A DNA stretch of 64,000 bases from Varroa destructor (lineage: Eukaryota; Arthropoda; Arachnida; Mesostigmata; Varroidae). Below are positions 1-11,210 of the stretch, piece after piece (positions within the stretch are counted from its first letter, which is position 1; each line of letters starts with the position of its first letter). The translations under genes and the position numbers were made by a program. The notes beneath the pieces are model-generated. The model did no database searches. It saw only the letters and a list, made by a program, of their open reading frames with translations, and was not told the DNA's origin. Where the stretch lies: contig NW_019211456.1 in assembly GCF_002443255.2 (NCBI RefSeq), positions 30,625,341-30,689,340 of the forward strand. The letters run 5' to 3'.

Positions 1-2159
1 GTAGGCAATCGTTTGTTTGTCGTTTAAAATTCACTTAACGTTAACGGCAACTGCCGCTGCCACCGAAAAAGAATTATCGCAGTTTGCTCATCAGAGACCC
101 TTCTATCACGTGGTCTGGATAGACTCAATAGAATTTAGTTAGTTCGAGAAGACATCAAATTGAAGACGCTTGTCTCTTTATATTCCTCCATGTGGCCCCA
201 CAAGGTTATACCTTTAGGGGCACCCGCATGGGCCCCTTGTAAGTGATCCTGTACGCAGAAGTCAGTCGTTCAACAAGCATGAAGGGACAACGCTCTTCTT
301 TCTATAAAGGGCTATCACTGTGACTTGAAAAGCTAATACTTTTTAATAATCTACTGCCGAATTGAGCAGGTCGAAAATCATGTTATTATAGGATTGCGTA
401 AGGCCTTGTTGTACCTTGTACAGCCGGCCTGACAATGGCCTTTTTTTTCAAGAAAACAAAAAAGGAATTATAGCACGTGTATACCCTTTTCCCGAATCAA
501 CTTGACTGGACTCAATCCTATATAGCTCTTTGTATCTTGTAATTATGCATGACTGCGACATGAATGGTTATCTGTGGTCATTCCTCGTGATATAGCTCTT
601 ACGATGATTACGTAACTGAACTTAGCGTAATGATTGTTATACAATGTAACTTGCTTTCAGTTTGCCATCGGAAACGTAACTTACGTCAGATCAATAAGAT
701 CCGAAAGTTTAATACTATTAAAATTTGAAATCAATGCTTCCTTGCCAGAGAGAGACAAAGTAGCCCACATAATACTATTTTCTTCCGCGTGAAGAACTTG
801 ATAAGTCTTCTTTGACAGTAATCATACGTCTTACTGATATAAGAATGTTGAATAAATTATGTGAGATTATGCAATTTCTATGACTAAATTCCATCAAGAG
901 AAGTACGAGTAAAGTTCACATGTTGAAGAATTCTACCCTATTTACGAGAAACAGGATGACTTATATTAAAAGACATAGTAAACAGCTCAACGGATAAAAA
1001 TAAGCAATACGTACTAAACTGAACCAATAAAATCTAGAACTAACAGAAGAGAATGGGTGCTCAGGGTGGGGTTGAACGTATCAGGAAGCGCCTAATACTC
1101 GAACAACGGTTACTCATCGGTCATCTAGCACTTACATGCACCGTCGCACAATCGTATTCTCGGCAATAGACTTTAAACGTAGATAATAAACGTACCATTA
1201 TGATTATTGCAGCATAAAGTTCGACGATCCTGCTACTTGTTTGCAACTACCGAAAAATTTTCTAGGTTATAAATATTGGCTTGTTAAAAAAAAAGTCAGC
1301 TATCATAGGTAAAATGAGTCAGATCGATTTAGCCTCGATCAAAATTGTTACTGTCATCCGAAAACGAGATTTAGCAGGTAGTAGAAATGGCAATGACTCC
1401 CTGTTCAGAGATAAAATCGAGTGACTTGAAGCGAATTTCTGCAAAAATTCACTCTATTTTACACCTTTGTTTAATTTTTAAGTAAAAACATCTAAAATAT
1501 ATAAAAAAAAAAAATACACAATAAAAAAATGATGCTGTTTATGGAACACACGGTTTAGAGATGATTCCATCGTTTTAGCTTTGTATTTGAAACATGTCCT
1601 TTTAAAAAAGATTTTAACAAATGATTGCAAAAGTTGACTGGAACCAACGTGTGGGTAGTTAGAGTATCGCCAGGGAACTAACTATCTACCACAAAACGAT
1701 TCTAAATTGATTGAAGAAAGTTATCTACAACCGAAGCTCGATATTTAAGTGACAGAAGTATTAATCCCAATTTATTTATTTCCTCACCTGTAGTGACGAG
1801 CTATTTCAGGCGGTTAGAAATAAATTATATACAATAAAAATATGTGAATGAGAAATGAGCTTCACAATTGAAAAGGGGTCGTGCATTATGAGATCCTCTG
1901 TTAAATTAAAATTAAAAGAAAGACAATAGATTATCTACTAGTACACTTCATTGAGAATTGTTATCTGTTTTCATGGATAAAATATGATTTACGTTCTTCT
2001 TTTTTTACATGTTTTCACATGTTATTCTAATATGTTTGTCTTACTATATTTGAATGAGGTTGTTGCGGAGTGATATTTTTGAAGCAATTTATGGCAGTGA
2101 GTTTTAATTATCTAAAACCAGTTAAAGAAAATAGGTGAAAACCAAATTATGTACAGTTT
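1..2159. other. AT-rich non-coding stretch, no gene seen
   Basis: No frame stays open for more than about 60 codons here on either strand. The stretch is AT-rich, with A and T homopolymers (an A-run near 1503-1514, a T-run near 441-449) and no convincing splice pair, RNA gene or transposon motif. It is best read as intergenic or intronic DNA. Confidence 0.6.
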
Positions 2160-2216
2160 CTTATAAGAAAATTTTTATATCTTTATATATATATATAAAT
2201 CTTATAAGAAAATTCT
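2160..2216. repeat. 14-bp direct repeat flanking a short TA tract
   Basis: The 14-mer CTTATAAGAAAATT occurs at 2160-2173 and again at 2201-2214, separated by a T/A-rich tract containing (TA)n. Two copies of this length flanking a small insert could be a target-site duplication or a local slippage duplication. The sequence alone does not separate the two. Confidence 0.7.
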
Positions 2217-2621
2217 TAGGCCGGTGGCCTCTGGGCGTCAAATAGCCTTACAAGAGCTGTCAAAAGCTGCCGTTTTCGGTTGAATGAGAGTACAACGGAA
2301 ATAAGCCAAACAGCCTACGAGAGGAATGCCTCACACTTAAAAAAAAACGTGCGCTTCTTATTTACGGCCTGCCTCCATACTGCTGCTCTTCAACCTATAG
2401 CTATCCTTTATTGCTGGGTATCGACCAACGTCCTCCCGACCCGTTAGGCCAATTACTGAAGAGAACTACGGAAGCGTACTCAGTCTCGAACTCAACAATT
2501 GCAATACCAATAGCTTTTTGTCAATGATGGATTTGCCTGACTTGTCAAAAACGTACCAGCTTCGTTAGCGGTGGTCTGGTCTAACCCCCTGACACCCAGC
2601 GAGAACCTCCGATCACGTAAA

Positions 2622-2630
2622 TAAATATAC

Positions 2631-2663
<33 letters not shown>
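2622..2663. repeat. (TA)n microsatellite with ATAC interruptions
   Basis: An almost pure TA dinucleotide tract, preceded by TACATA units. It lies next to a small open frame (2668-2910) that I do not consider a gene. Confidence 0.95.
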
Positions 2664-3931
2664 GACGATGTATTTAGTTAGCAGCGAACAGACTCGTTTT
2701 CTAGCTAGTTGCCAAGTGTCATGTGTACGTGTATATACGTCCTTGTTTACAATGAAGTCGGCAGAGGAGTCAATACTACTACTTCTAAGAAGATTAAGAA
2801 GAATAAAGATTAGAACCGTTCAAACTAACGCATCCGTAGTAATTAACGTATTGGCATTTACTCGTTGGAGTTGTGTGTGTGGGGGTTGCACACCGACAAC
2901 CAGTTTATAGGTGCATATTCTGCACGGTGCAGAAGGGTAGTAAGCAAGTTCAAAGTACGCTTATTTTTTTTAAATTTTTTCATACTAACGCATTATTAAT
3001 AACGTTAAAAGGCTGCGATTTTTTTAACGAATTTTTTTCCGCATATCAAAGAATTACAATTATTTTCGTTGTGGGGAAACATCTTTGCCAAATTTTAAAG
3101 CAGTTTTTTGGAAACTTACGACCGTTTACGCAACAAAGTGATGCCGGAAGAAATTTCGTCTTAAAACATAATGGCAGTAGGGTTTCTGACCTGAAATATC
3201 AAACAAAAAATAAATAAATAGATATATTCAAATAAAGTATTAACTTATTTTAAGTGTTCCACACAAAACCAATTAGCTCACAGGTTTCTTTATGAGATAG
3301 AGACAAATCATTTCGTGCATGGCTGTATCGTCATCTCAAACGAGTTCAGCAAATGAATATCTTCTCTTGAAACGCCAGGTAAAACAACTATCCTGCTTCC
3401 GAAATGTTTTATTTTCATTATTAAATTATCGTATTAATTCATATAATTCGATCATGGTAACCCTGTGTCTGTGGTCTAGCGCAGACACATACTAGCGTAT
3501 ATTTTACGAATAGCTACACAAATGTCCTAGTTGTTGCCACGCTTGACAGTTTTTTTTTTTGGCAAAAGGATTTGGACGTGTCTCTCTATAAACGCTATTG
3601 TTTTATCACAAACTGACTGCTAACCCGGTATGGCCGTATGAACGTGTACTCGTCAGTCTATGTGCATATTTAGGTAGTTTTTGTAGGTGTCCTAAGTATC
3701 AATCGACTTGTCCTTATCTCGCGCACCGGAAATAACCGGTATTTACAAGGGATTATGACCCAACGACTTCCCTTTCCACAGTATGGTGATAGACGCTGTA
3801 ATAACACTTCTGTAGTTTTTCTTCGAATTACAAGAGTGAACAGCAATGTTGTGACTCAGTTCTGTCGATCAAATGCAATTTACCTAGGGAGACGCGGTCG
3901 GACCACGCCTTAGACAACGGGATGACGGGGG
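2664..3931. other. Non-coding stretch with only weak open frames
   Basis: Two overlapping + frames (2668-2910 and 2873-3217) are open. Their translations are dominated by Phe, Lys and Asn, as expected from AT-rich DNA, with no recognisable domain and no convincing splice sites. I see no RNA gene or transposon motif in this interval. Confidence 0.5.
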
Positions 3932-4123
3932 TCACGCCAGCCCAGGGGCAAAATTAACGCAATCCAACTCTACAGGCATTTTGTTGGATTCAAAAGCAAT
4001 AACAGCAGCTAGTGATGCACGGTCCGTAGTTGCAGGATCATTTACCGGCATCCGAAGACAGCAGCATAAAACATTCGCTATCGCAATCATTATGCCTAAG
4101 AGAATCGCAAGCAAGGGGTTCAT
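3932..4123 (-). CDS. Possible small secreted peptide (63 aa), unrecognised
   Basis: An ATG-initiated minus-strand frame of 63 codons. Residues 1-21 form a good signal-peptide shape: a short polar start, a core rich in Leu, Ile and Ala, then small and Cys residues near a plausible cleavage site. The remaining 41 or so residues are hydrophilic with one Cys near the C-terminus. A TATA-like TATAATAGC lies about 130 nt upstream of the ATG on this strand (4252-4260). I found no AATAAA shortly downstream. I do not recognise the family. It could instead be a first coding exon whose donor I cannot place, or a chance ORF with a hydrophobic start. Confidence 0.25.
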   Translation of the reverse strand: MNPLLAILLGIMIAIANVLCCCLRMPVNDPATTDRASLAAVIAFESNKMPVELDCVNFAPGLA

Positions 4124-4251
4124 ATGCCTACGCTAGATACAAAAAGTGTACACAAAGCAATTTTTATTGTGTTTTTCGAAATGTGTAACTATATATTTTG
4201 CCTAATACATGTTGCCTGTAAGACTGGCGTTCCGGCTGATCTGACAGTCGA

Positions 4252-4260
4252 GCTATTATA
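4252..4260 (-). promoter_or_regulatory. TATA-like box upstream of the 3932-4123 frame
   Basis: Read on the minus strand the sequence is TATAATAGC, followed 16-20 nt later by TCAG-type initiator-like triplets. The position is plausible for a promoter of the small minus-strand ORF, but TATA-like strings are common in AT-rich DNA. Confidence 0.2.
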
Positions 4261-4732
4261 GCGCGACCCGAGCCAGAAATATATGTGCTCTCCATTCCTT
4301 TCTACCGCTAGGGCTGCAAAGCAACAATTGATATTATGCTCGACTCTTCCACTCACGATATCGCGGCAATCACTGGACGAGGACAGATGATTTAGCCATA
4401 AAGGTCAGGTGGTTGGAAAGATTGCCTGAAGCCCTACCAGGAGGATATAGACTCTTTAAGAGTGAACGTTCCAGCAGTCGGGTCAGCTTCGAGAGGACAA
4501 ATTGTCAAGCGAAACCATCGCTGTGGACAACCAGTGGGTCACGCCGGCTCCAACGGTCGAGGATTTCGCGAAGCAGGTTGTAGCAGCATTTACGACTCGA
4601 GTACCATTTCCACCACGCGGCACTTTAGATCGCCGCAGGCGCTCGCGAGGACGATTACGGGAAGCTTGCAGTAAGGCCGGACCTTGTAAAGATATTGAAA
4701 ATTACACAATGAAACGGTGAGGGGACTGTAAC

Positions 4733-4864
4733 TCTGCGCTCCTTTCTTCACCAGCCTTGGACAGTGTAGACATCTTTGTGCTAACAGAAACTTGTGCAAC
4801 TAACTCTTTTAATTTATCGCTTCTCCGTTCTGTGCACTGCCCTGCAATGAAAAGCATATCATAA
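4733..4864 (+). pseudogene. LINE endonuclease fragment, N-terminal part
   Basis: This frame is open for 43 codons and ends at TAA. It contains DIFVLTET (4769-4792), the hallmark beta-strand and catalytic Glu of APE-like endonucleases of non-LTR retrotransposons. It is followed by a segment resembling the usual 'RSVHCPA' stretch. Open sequence just upstream (4383-4720) may be the part of the element preceding the endonuclease, but I recognise no domain in it. The next endonuclease block is in a different frame at 5049. Confidence 0.75.
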
Positions 4865-5048
4865 GATTAACCTTAGGCCGTGGCCAGCGCAGAATAACAT
4901 CATTGGCTAACCTGGCCAGCGATTAAATCTCGTAGCAGCCTATATTCGACCGATTAATTCGGAATCAACGTACGTAGTGGTGGGAAAACAACTCAGTGGA
5001 CTGGACGTATTGACCTTCCATTTTGCCTCTCTGCCAATCAAGGTCTAG

Positions 5049-5129
5049 GGCTTCAATGCCCGCCTCGACCAACCGAGTTCAAACTACAGTACGGCCCTTC
5101 AAAACACCTTCGCGGATTTTGGTTCCTAG
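5049..5129 (+). pseudogene. LINE endonuclease fragment with GFNARLD motif
   Basis: This 26-codon segment reads GFNARLDQP and then ends in FADFGS before a TAG. In intact elements this site is GDFN-x-R. The Asp of the box is missing, so even this block would be catalytically dead. It lies in frame with neither the upstream DIFVLTET block nor the downstream RT block, consistent with accumulated indels. Confidence 0.7.
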
Positions 5130-5917
5130 CTAGTCAACCTTATTTTGACACTGACTTTCCTAAGAAGCTTGATTATCGGTAAAATTACGACGAACTTAAT
5201 TAAGCATGGCTAAAAACAGTTATATAGTTATAAGGTTTTAGGTAAAAAAACATTCTTTGTCACGAGACGCAAGCATTTGTGCCCACATACAGACGGCGAT
5301 AGACCCTATTGTCCAAGTTGCACTTGCGTGGACTGTTAAACGCTAAGTTCCGCCGTAACACCCAAATGTATAGTAGTTCCTAGAATTCTCCCACGAAATT
5401 CTTCCTGCATTTGACATGGTGAATGCCGAAACTCACACCTACCATATGGCTGAAATTATCCGGTGTAAAATACAGCTCCCGCGTCCGCCACCGGAAGCAT
5501 AGACCGTGGCCCAATTATACTTGCAGCCTTACTCGAAAGGCCCAGAAGGCCTTGGCTTTCAGCCAAGGTACAGATCGAGCTCTACTCTTTAGCTTTTGTT
5601 TTTGAGATAATCTGTTGGAAAACGTGTTGCGTCATAAGGGCAACCTTGAACGGTCGGAGACTCGTTTGATCGCCTATACAAAACATCAACTATACAAGTG
5701 GCTAGTGCACCACGAGAGCTCGGCGGTTTCCCCAATTAGCTCCTCAGCAATAACAAACTACTTCTCGGAGATGTTTGCGTCAAAGGATACGATACCAGTC
5801 ACGGTACCCTTTTTCGCCACAGCATAGGGAGAAGGGATCTCAACACAACTCTATATCCTACAATAAGACCTCACAGCACGCGAACTAACGCAAGGTCTTC
5901 GGGGCCTATGCAACAGG

Positions 5918-6538
5918 AAGGCCACCGGTCCAGATAGGACATGCGACAAGCATCTTAAATTCGCCGTCGTGCTAAACAACAGTGCTTAACAAATGTGCAT
6001 ATTGGTACACTTTTAGCCCGGTGGAGAGATTTTATCCTCGTAGTGATTATTAAAAGAAGAGGCAACCCAACCGCGCCGTAATCGTAGTGATAAATAATGA
6101 AAGAGGCGTTTGTTGTAAGTTGGTGTCCGGTATTCGAACTAAGAAAATAAACAGCTACCTAGAAACAATATACGTCATCCCAATGGAGCAATATGAGTGT
6201 CGAAGAGAACGCCCTGTAGAAACGGCGTGCTGGATCCTAATGGACAACGTCGAGAAAACTCTGCTCACGCTGCACAATCCATCATACGCGATGGTCGTCG
6301 ACCTCATGATACCCTTCGATTGGGCGCCCGGGAATGAGGTGAGCGTATCCATGATTACTCTCAATTTTCTCGCTGCGATTTCACAGGAGAAGTGGCAGTA
6401 ACCCCACATAGACAACTGGCCCCGCTTCGGGGCAGTACCTATACTTATTCTCCATCTCGCTGAAGGGCCACCAATCAAGTAAGCGGACCAAAGAAATCAG
6501 TTGGAGACATCTTGAATGTAGACGATTTAATTATATAC
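5918..6538 (+). pseudogene. LINE reverse-transcriptase fragments
   Basis: Three RT blocks appear in order. KATGPD at 5918-5935 matches the conserved K-A-x-G-P-D segment. A 104-codon open frame to 6401 contains QYECRRERP, WILMDNVEKTL and FDWAP, matching RT motifs 1-3, in which the catalytic Asp normally follows AF. VDDLIIY at 6518-6538 matches the F/Y-A-D-D box and is followed by a Gln-rich segment (RFQEQLSSCF) typical of the next helix. The blocks are in different frames and separated by stops, so no functional protein is made. Confidence 0.8.
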
Positions 6539-7169
6539 GATTTAAACAGGTTCCAAGAACAGCTCTCGTCTTGCTTTACGCGGTAGCCATAGATTTAGGA
6601 CTGACTGTAAACCTGCCGGCAATGTTGATCGGATAAGCGATCAAATCGCTTGTTTCTTACAGTTGCTCTCAGCTTGTTTGTTCTCAAGGCAGTTCTGGTC
6701 GCAGCGTATGGGATGCACGTCGTCTGAGAAGATCTCACACTGGAAAACATTGAACAGTTAAATGGCCTCTAAGCCTGCTACACATCATGGTTTAAAATCG
6801 CCTCGCGTATCTCCTAGACGGCTCGCCGCTGTTGTCCGGAAACCTTCTGAGAATTCTGACAACGAACGCTGCTAAGATCAACGTTAAGAACAGGAAGCAA
6901 TTGGTAAAGAGAGTGGATATTGGTGGGGATTGCTGTGTTTCGAATGCGATGAGAAACAACGAATGAACAGGGACGGGCTAGCTAAACAGATATGTCGTCA
7001 CCCGCTTCACCATGCATGACCTGCACCATAGATTTCTTTTGCTACTATTTTGACGCATATGATGCAAAATGCTTTAAATAATTGCGTGTATTTTTTTATA
7101 TTAAAATATTATGTTATTGATCTGTATACACGAAATGTTTAACTACTACCACCAAAGGTGAATAAATGA

Positions 7170-10100
7170 AATTTTGTTTGAATAGCCCTTATGTACTTGT
7201 AGGAAATGATTTTAACAAGCCAAAACAGAAGTTGATCTAGAAATCACTTTGTGTTATGAGGAAATATGGCAACGTTGTGTTTATTAATGAATATAATAAT
7301 CAGCTAAGAAATAAACTAATTATTACAGTGGTTCGAATGGTTGTCGTCATACATTTTCTTTTGATTTCAAACAAATACTGCATAATCCCCGCACTTTATA
7401 ACTATCCCACTAATTATCATTGTTATTTACTTTCTGGAAATTCACCTCCATCTACTTTACTTTTGGTGGGAGAAGGGCCTTATTCTAGGCTCCGAGTCCG
7501 CCTACATAGGGATCATGCACCATTGTCACAATCGCTTAGGTTAACAGAATTCTAAATGAAGGCACGGTACGTTACAATTTTTTTCTTCTATTGCTTTCAG
7601 CGAACCCGCCTAAACCTTTACTTCATCAGTTGTGTAAACTACTATATTTATCTAATTAACAGAGTTTCAGAAACTACACCTACATGGGTTTTCTATGGGT
7701 TCTCGAATAGGACTATGATCAAATGTTTACAACGACTATATAAAAAATCTTCTTTCAGCGATCCAATAGCCACTACCAGATTCAACGTTATGGTGGATGT
7801 AAAGCTCTGTTCGTGATAAATTTTGATGAGGCTTTGATGTTGAAAATCGTTCCATGCCTAAAGCTGTGTCACTACTTGGAAATATGTTTGTCCAGGTAGG
7901 TGTTCGTTCAGTTATATCGGGGTGAAAAAATAACGTTCTGGATAGCGGCACGTAGTCGACCATGCAGCATGGCCAATTTCGTCCCGGATCTACTTCCCGG
8001 CTAACGTCTCGACCGTGCAGAACATATCTTGGTGGAAAGTTTTAGTCTGGGTCTGCGTGGGAGTGTCGCGGGTCGATGACTTCGCTTACCTACGAACGGC
8101 TCTGCCGCCACTCTCCTTAGTTCGTAGGTTAAATCTTGCACAACTTCAGCAAGTTTTACGTAGGCAAGACATATTAGTTATGGGTCAGAGACAACGATCG
8201 GCTTATTGTAGCTAAGTTTAGAGAAGCAAGTTCTTTGAGCGCTCGTTAAAATTAGATTATCTTTTGTTTGTCAAATAAAATTTATCGCATCCTTAATAAC
8301 CTAAGACTCGTATAAGAGGTATAAAGCACCGGTAGAAATCGAAGCTTCAAGTAACAAATAATATCGTAGTGCATAATAGGTATTCTAGAGAAGAGGGATT
8401 GAGAACAAAATCGTTTCCGGTCAGTTAGATGATATATCTATTGTTATAGAGCACAGCTGAACAAACAGTTATAGCATAATAATATTATTGGAAGTAAAGT
8501 AAGTTCTAATTGGTCACACAACAACCTTAGGTTGACTCGACAGGGTTAGATACAACAACCTAGCATATTTATGAACTGATCTTGTATGAGCGCTCTGTCC
8601 CGGGCGGCACAAGGCTCTTAATCGGGAGTCTTTGCATAGATGGAAATGACATCAGCAATATACTTTTATTTAATCATATCCATCGTCTTACATACACGAA
8701 ATGTATGTACCGGAAGATGTGCAGCGAACGTATGTAGGAAATCTAATAATTTCTAGTGGTTACAATTTTTCAGGTTGCGTTTGGTTCTCTTGTGGAACTT
8801 GTTCGGTATTTATTTGACTTGATCCAGGTCTCTAATAGCGTTAAAAGATTCTAAATAGGCACGCACGTATACATGGAAACGCTTTCGGAAGATAGCCTTA
8901 TAAAATGTAGCCACTTCATTACAGCGATACACTTTGTTATTTTAGCTGCGTATGTCTGGCCGCAAGCCACCGCAAAACGAGCGCCACCGGCGATGACTGC
9001 AATAGTCAAATGAACAAGCTTGACGAGACGATAGCATCTATTGTCACTGAACCCTTATCGACGAACCATCTAAATATATGGATGCGACCAAGATAGGAAT
9101 TCGACAAAAAATGATGAGAGAGGGGACTTTCCGCCCCTTGGACGCGGTGCGTCCTCGTCAACATAGGAAGAAGTTTAGTAGGAAGAAAGAGCTCGAAGTG
9201 GTGGGTTGAATTCCAGTCGTGAAGTTACGAAGTTTAACGAGAATGCGCGCGATGTATCGGTGGCACGCGCATGGGTTGTGGAGCCGAAAGCGTTTTTAGG
9301 CTCGTGCGTTAGACTGAGCGCCATGCTTTTGTATCGAACAATGACACTGCTATTTAACGAAGTTGAACAGAATCTCGAGCAGAAGATGTAAGCACAAGAC
9401 GCCCAGAAGCACGAAACACGGAACACGTAAGGGAAGCAGTGCGGTTGAGCGAAGATAGACAACGTTGAGCACGCCGCGGGAGAAGAACCGCCAACTGGCT
9501 ATGTTGTCCAATGCTGTTTTTTCTCTGGATTTGCAACACGTAGCGTCCTTTTTAGATATTAAAATTCCTAACGTTTCACCGCTATCCGCTACTTTGTTTA
9601 GGATATGCAGACCGGCCTACTCTGACATGTCCTTTTCACGACGCCTATGTCAACATAGTGACTCAAACAGTTGCTTCTACTCAGTCCCCGGGTACACACG
9701 CACTGTGCTGTAGTAGGACAGCACTAGTTCTGAATTGACATGGCGGGAAGAACTAAGACAAGCAAGCATTTGTTGCTCGCTCGCTAGATGCGGACAGCCT
9801 AACGACCTAGATACATATGAGGTCGTCGGCTCTTCATCGAAGAGATCGCTATAGCCGACGAAACAACTTTTGACGCAGATTTTTTGGTAGTCGCTGTCAT
9901 ACTGGCGCTACGTTTTACCCACATTTTATGTGGCTCTCATTTTCGCCATCCCTTGACGTTACGAATCATCATCATCTATGCAAATCGTCTGTCTCTCCAG
10001 AGTCATCTTTCTTCTCTCTTCTTTCGTCATTCAAAAAGACAGTTTCTATCACAGTAAAAAGCTTGCAAGGAGGTGGTTTCGGTCGACCTTCTTGTATTAT

Positions 10101-10179
10101 AGTTATCAGAAACAAAACACTTTTTGTCAAGTGCAATTATTCGGAGAAAGATTACGACGATACAAAACAAAAGACATTG
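7170..10179. other. Stretch without a supported gene
   Basis: Short open frames occur (8015-8215 +, 9206-9391 +, 9175-9462 -), each under 100 codons and overlapping one another on opposite strands. None has a recognisable domain or a clean set of splice signals. The 9120-9480 part is somewhat GC-richer and could hold an exon, but I cannot choose strand or frame. Confidence 0.5.
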
Positions 10180-10533
10180 TTATGATAAACAAACTCTACT
10201 CGTCACAAACGAAGTATGGCAGTAATAACTGACAGGATTTTTAGGTTGGAAATACTCCTTCGCCTGGGGCGCCTTCAATGAATAGCGGTGACTGATTTCA
10301 TTACACAGAATCCCCGAGGACAACAACATAAGGTGCTTTCTCAAAGCCATAGATATAACGTTCATATGCCATTCTTCACAGATTGAAAAAAAATATGAAT
10401 ATACCTTAAATAAAAAAGCGGTGATTATGTAATGATACAAGACGACGTGGTAAAGGCACCCACACCCTACAAGGGAGGTTACCAGTTCAAGTTTGCATTG
10501 GCTACTCCCGACCCAACCTTTCATACCGCTCAT
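10180..10533 (-). CDS. Unrecognised 117-codon ORF, possible exon
   Basis: An ATG-initiated minus-strand frame. The middle (about residues 20-50) is hydrophobic and would form one weak membrane segment. The N-terminal part is moderately Gly/Ser/Cys-rich. Around codon 43 there is a donor-like AAG|GTATAT, so the real coding part, if any, could be the first 43 codons followed by an intron. No family is recognised and no promoter is obvious. Frames of this length are expected by chance in a window this size, so I treat it as a candidate only. Confidence 0.15.
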   Translation of the reverse strand: MSGMKGWVGSSQCKLELVTSLVGCGCLYHVVLYHYIITAFLFKVYSYFFSICEEWHMNVISMALRKHLMLLSSGILCNEISHRYSLKAPQAKEYFQPKNPVSYYCHTSFVTSRVCLS

Positions 10534-11009
10534 GATAGAATTTATTTTTCAGGTCTTTTGGCCATATTTGAGATATAAAACAAGATATTATGTGGCAATC
10601 AACTTTCATCAACCTACATAATGTGTACTTAGCGTAATATACATGCTTCAGAAATTATATCGGACTCCATTCGATGCTTGATGCAGTTCACCTTGCAATA
10701 TCCTGTATATGGATAATTAGGACCGATTGTTTTTTTGAAGTTTTTTTTGTCCCATAAAATGTGAGCCGTCGTTTCTCTCTCATTGCATTAGCCAATAAGA
10801 ATATTGCGTTGCCAGTCATACATTCTTTCGCTTTAGTCGCTTTGTCGACTAGTTCCTCGTATCACCGTTACACAGTTGTGCCCTACCTTGCTAAGACTGG
10901 TGTCAGAACAGGAAAAAGAAGTTTGTTACGGCTCGGACCCTTCGACCGGGGCATAGAGGAATAGAACAAGGACCAAGGGCAGGCGGACATAGATGGGGCA
11001 TCAAAGCGG

Positions 11010-11210
11010 GTGATGTTTTTTGCCAAAATATTTTTGCCTGTCGTGTTCTCGACATTAGCGTTGTTGTTGTTGTTGTTCACGTCTTCGGCGACTGCCTTTC
11101 ACAACAACCGCAGCAACAGAGGCAGGAAAGTACTACAGAACCTTTTTTCTCATCCTTTGCTCACTTACCTTATAACCTATCTACAGCTTTCTGCCGCTCA
11201 CCTTTTTTGA
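11010..11210 (+). CDS. Possible secreted peptide with strong signal sequence (66 aa)
   Basis: ATG-ATG start. Residues 1-29 have the full layout of a signal peptide: MMFFAK, a long Val/Leu core including five consecutive Leu codons, then SSATA before a likely cleavage site. The following segment is basic and Asn/Ser-rich (to about residue 41, ending in RGRK), and the tail is Leu-rich up to a TGA at 11208-11210. A donor-like GTACTA follows the RGRK codons, so this could be exon 1 of a longer gene. The Leu run is encoded by a (TTG)n microsatellite, which may create the hydrophobic core by accident. A CCAAT string lies near 10791. No homologue is recognised. Confidence 0.25.
   Translation: MMFFAKIFLPVVFSTLALLLLLFTSSATAFHNNRSNRGRKVLQNLFSHPLLTYLITYLQLSAAHLF

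Larger units (their letters stand above)
4383..7166 (+). mobile_element. Decayed non-LTR retrotransposon (LINE) with endonuclease and reverse transcriptase relics
   Basis: Conceptual translation in changing frames gives the domains of an APE-type LINE in their normal order. Positions 4733-4864 read as the start of the endonuclease, with DIFVLTET at 4769-4792. Positions 5049-5129 contain GFNARLDQP, matching the endonuclease GDFN-x-R box with the Asp lost. Positions 5918-5989 contain KATGPD, the start of the reverse-transcriptase fingers. Positions 6183-6401 carry QYECRRERP and YAMVVDL-x3-FDWAP, matching the QYGFR and AFD motifs. Positions 6518-6538 read VDDLIIY, the catalytic (Y)xDD box. Positions 6690-6775 resemble the AxYG region after the RT. 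Frameshifts and in-frame stops between the blocks show that the element is dead. An AATAAA at 7161-7166 may mark the 3' end. The clade is uncertain (CR1/Jockey/RTE-like). Confidence 0.85.

Noticed and set aside
2873..3217. 114-codon + open frame
   Set aside because: Composition dominated by Phe, Lys, Asn and Ile as expected from AT-rich DNA; no domain, leader or splice context.
4383..4720. Possible retrotransposon gag-like domain upstream of the LINE endonuclease
   Set aside because: The translation is split between frames and only vaguely resembles known gag segments. It is kept as the undefined 5' part of the LINE.
7961..8215. Possible second reverse-transcriptase relic (a DDFAYL string)
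   Set aside because: The DD pair lies in the wrong context, with no other RT motif on either side.
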